Of a DNA stretch of 49,592 nucleotides, positions 49,562 to 49,592 are shown piece by piece. Within the stretch, counting starts at the first letter, position 1. Each line of letters opens with the position of its first letter. Made by a program: the position numbers and the translations under genes. The notes beneath the pieces were generated by a model that worked only from the letters and a program-made list of their open reading frames with translations, searched no databases and was not told the origin of the DNA. Source of the DNA: JBBQLG01 sp964251665 (GTDB lineage: Bacteria; Bacteroidota; Bacteroidia; Cytophagales; Spirosomataceae); contig CAXUKO010000029.1 of assembly GCA_964251665.1 (NCBI GenBank), positions 1 through 49,592 of the forward strand. Reading direction: 5' to 3'.

Positions 49562-49592
49562 GTGGCAGTTATCTACTCTCCCGGCGATGAAG
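49562..49592 (-). rRNA. rrf: 5S ribosomal RNA, 3' end only (cut by the window edge)
   Basis: The minus strand reads GGGAGAGTAGATAACTGCC, matching the conserved 3' end of bacterial 5S rRNA (E. coli GCGAGAGTAGGGAACTGCC). The rest of the gene, and presumably 23S and 16S, lie beyond the right edge. The strong terminator at 49512-49546 sits where the end of an rRNA operon is expected. Confidence 0.85.

Overview
The window is about 49.6 kb of chromosome from a member of the Bacteroidota, most likely the order Cytophagales and close to Spirosoma. This is inferred from gene content and style. GC is moderate (roughly 50%). Start codons mostly lack a Shine-Dalgarno sequence. There is an Oar-like TonB-dependent receptor, a PD40-OmpA protein, a membrane-anchored coiled-coil protein, a short-form arginine decarboxylase, and long intergenic palindromes. 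The right edge cuts into a ribosomal RNA operon: the 3' end of a 5S gene lies on the minus strand. I see no prophage, CRISPR array, tRNA or complete insertion sequence.

Layout. 1-2.4 kb: a small unknown gene and a secreted M28 peptidase, then a REPIN-like palindrome. 2.5-13.8 kb: a surface-glycan island. It has a flippase-like membrane protein on the minus strand. On the plus strand are three large GT-C-type membrane proteins with similar Pro/Ala-rich N-terminal tails, a DPM1-like polyprenyl-phosphate glycosyltransferase, a DUF2304 protein and a methyltransferase. A converging minus-strand operon follows (GT2, DUF268, GT11 fucosyltransferase-like). 13.9-23.9 kb: housekeeping genes gcvP, a DUF819 membrane protein, a class IV aminotransferase, ettA, a DUF349 protein, a Rof-like small protein and serS. 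24-24.6 kb: an MNT-HEPN pair whose HEPN gene is interrupted by an in-frame TGA. 24.7-28.7 kb: aspartate kinase, ribH, a LOG-family gene and an Mpl-like Mur ligase, separated by palindromic spacers. 29-32.6 kb: an unrecognised gene, arginine decarboxylase, a 41-residue lipoprotein gene and a gmhB-like phosphatase. 32.7-45.1 kb: valS, DUF72, PD40-OmpA, a Cys-cluster protein, a lipoprotein, a coiled-coil protein, an Fpg/MutM glycosylase, an APC permease, a fluoride channel and an M14 peptidase. 45.3-49.6 kb: an Oar-like receptor, divergent from an Rrf2 regulator, then the end of the rrn operon.

How the genes may work together. The glycan island has the parts for lipid-linked sugar use outside the cytoplasm. 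The DPM1-like enzyme could load a sugar on polyprenyl phosphate, a small membrane protein or the flippase-like protein could help move it, and the three GT-C proteins could transfer it in the periplasm. This is inference from family membership and gene order. The other genes are mostly independent housekeeping units.

The best second looks are: the broken MNT-HEPN pair; the repeated N-terminal tails in the GT-C trio; the REPIN-like family with paired base changes; the perfect 65-bp palindrome between the Rof-like gene and serS; altered zinc ligands in the GmhB-like and MutM-like proteins; and the 41-residue lipoprotein gene.
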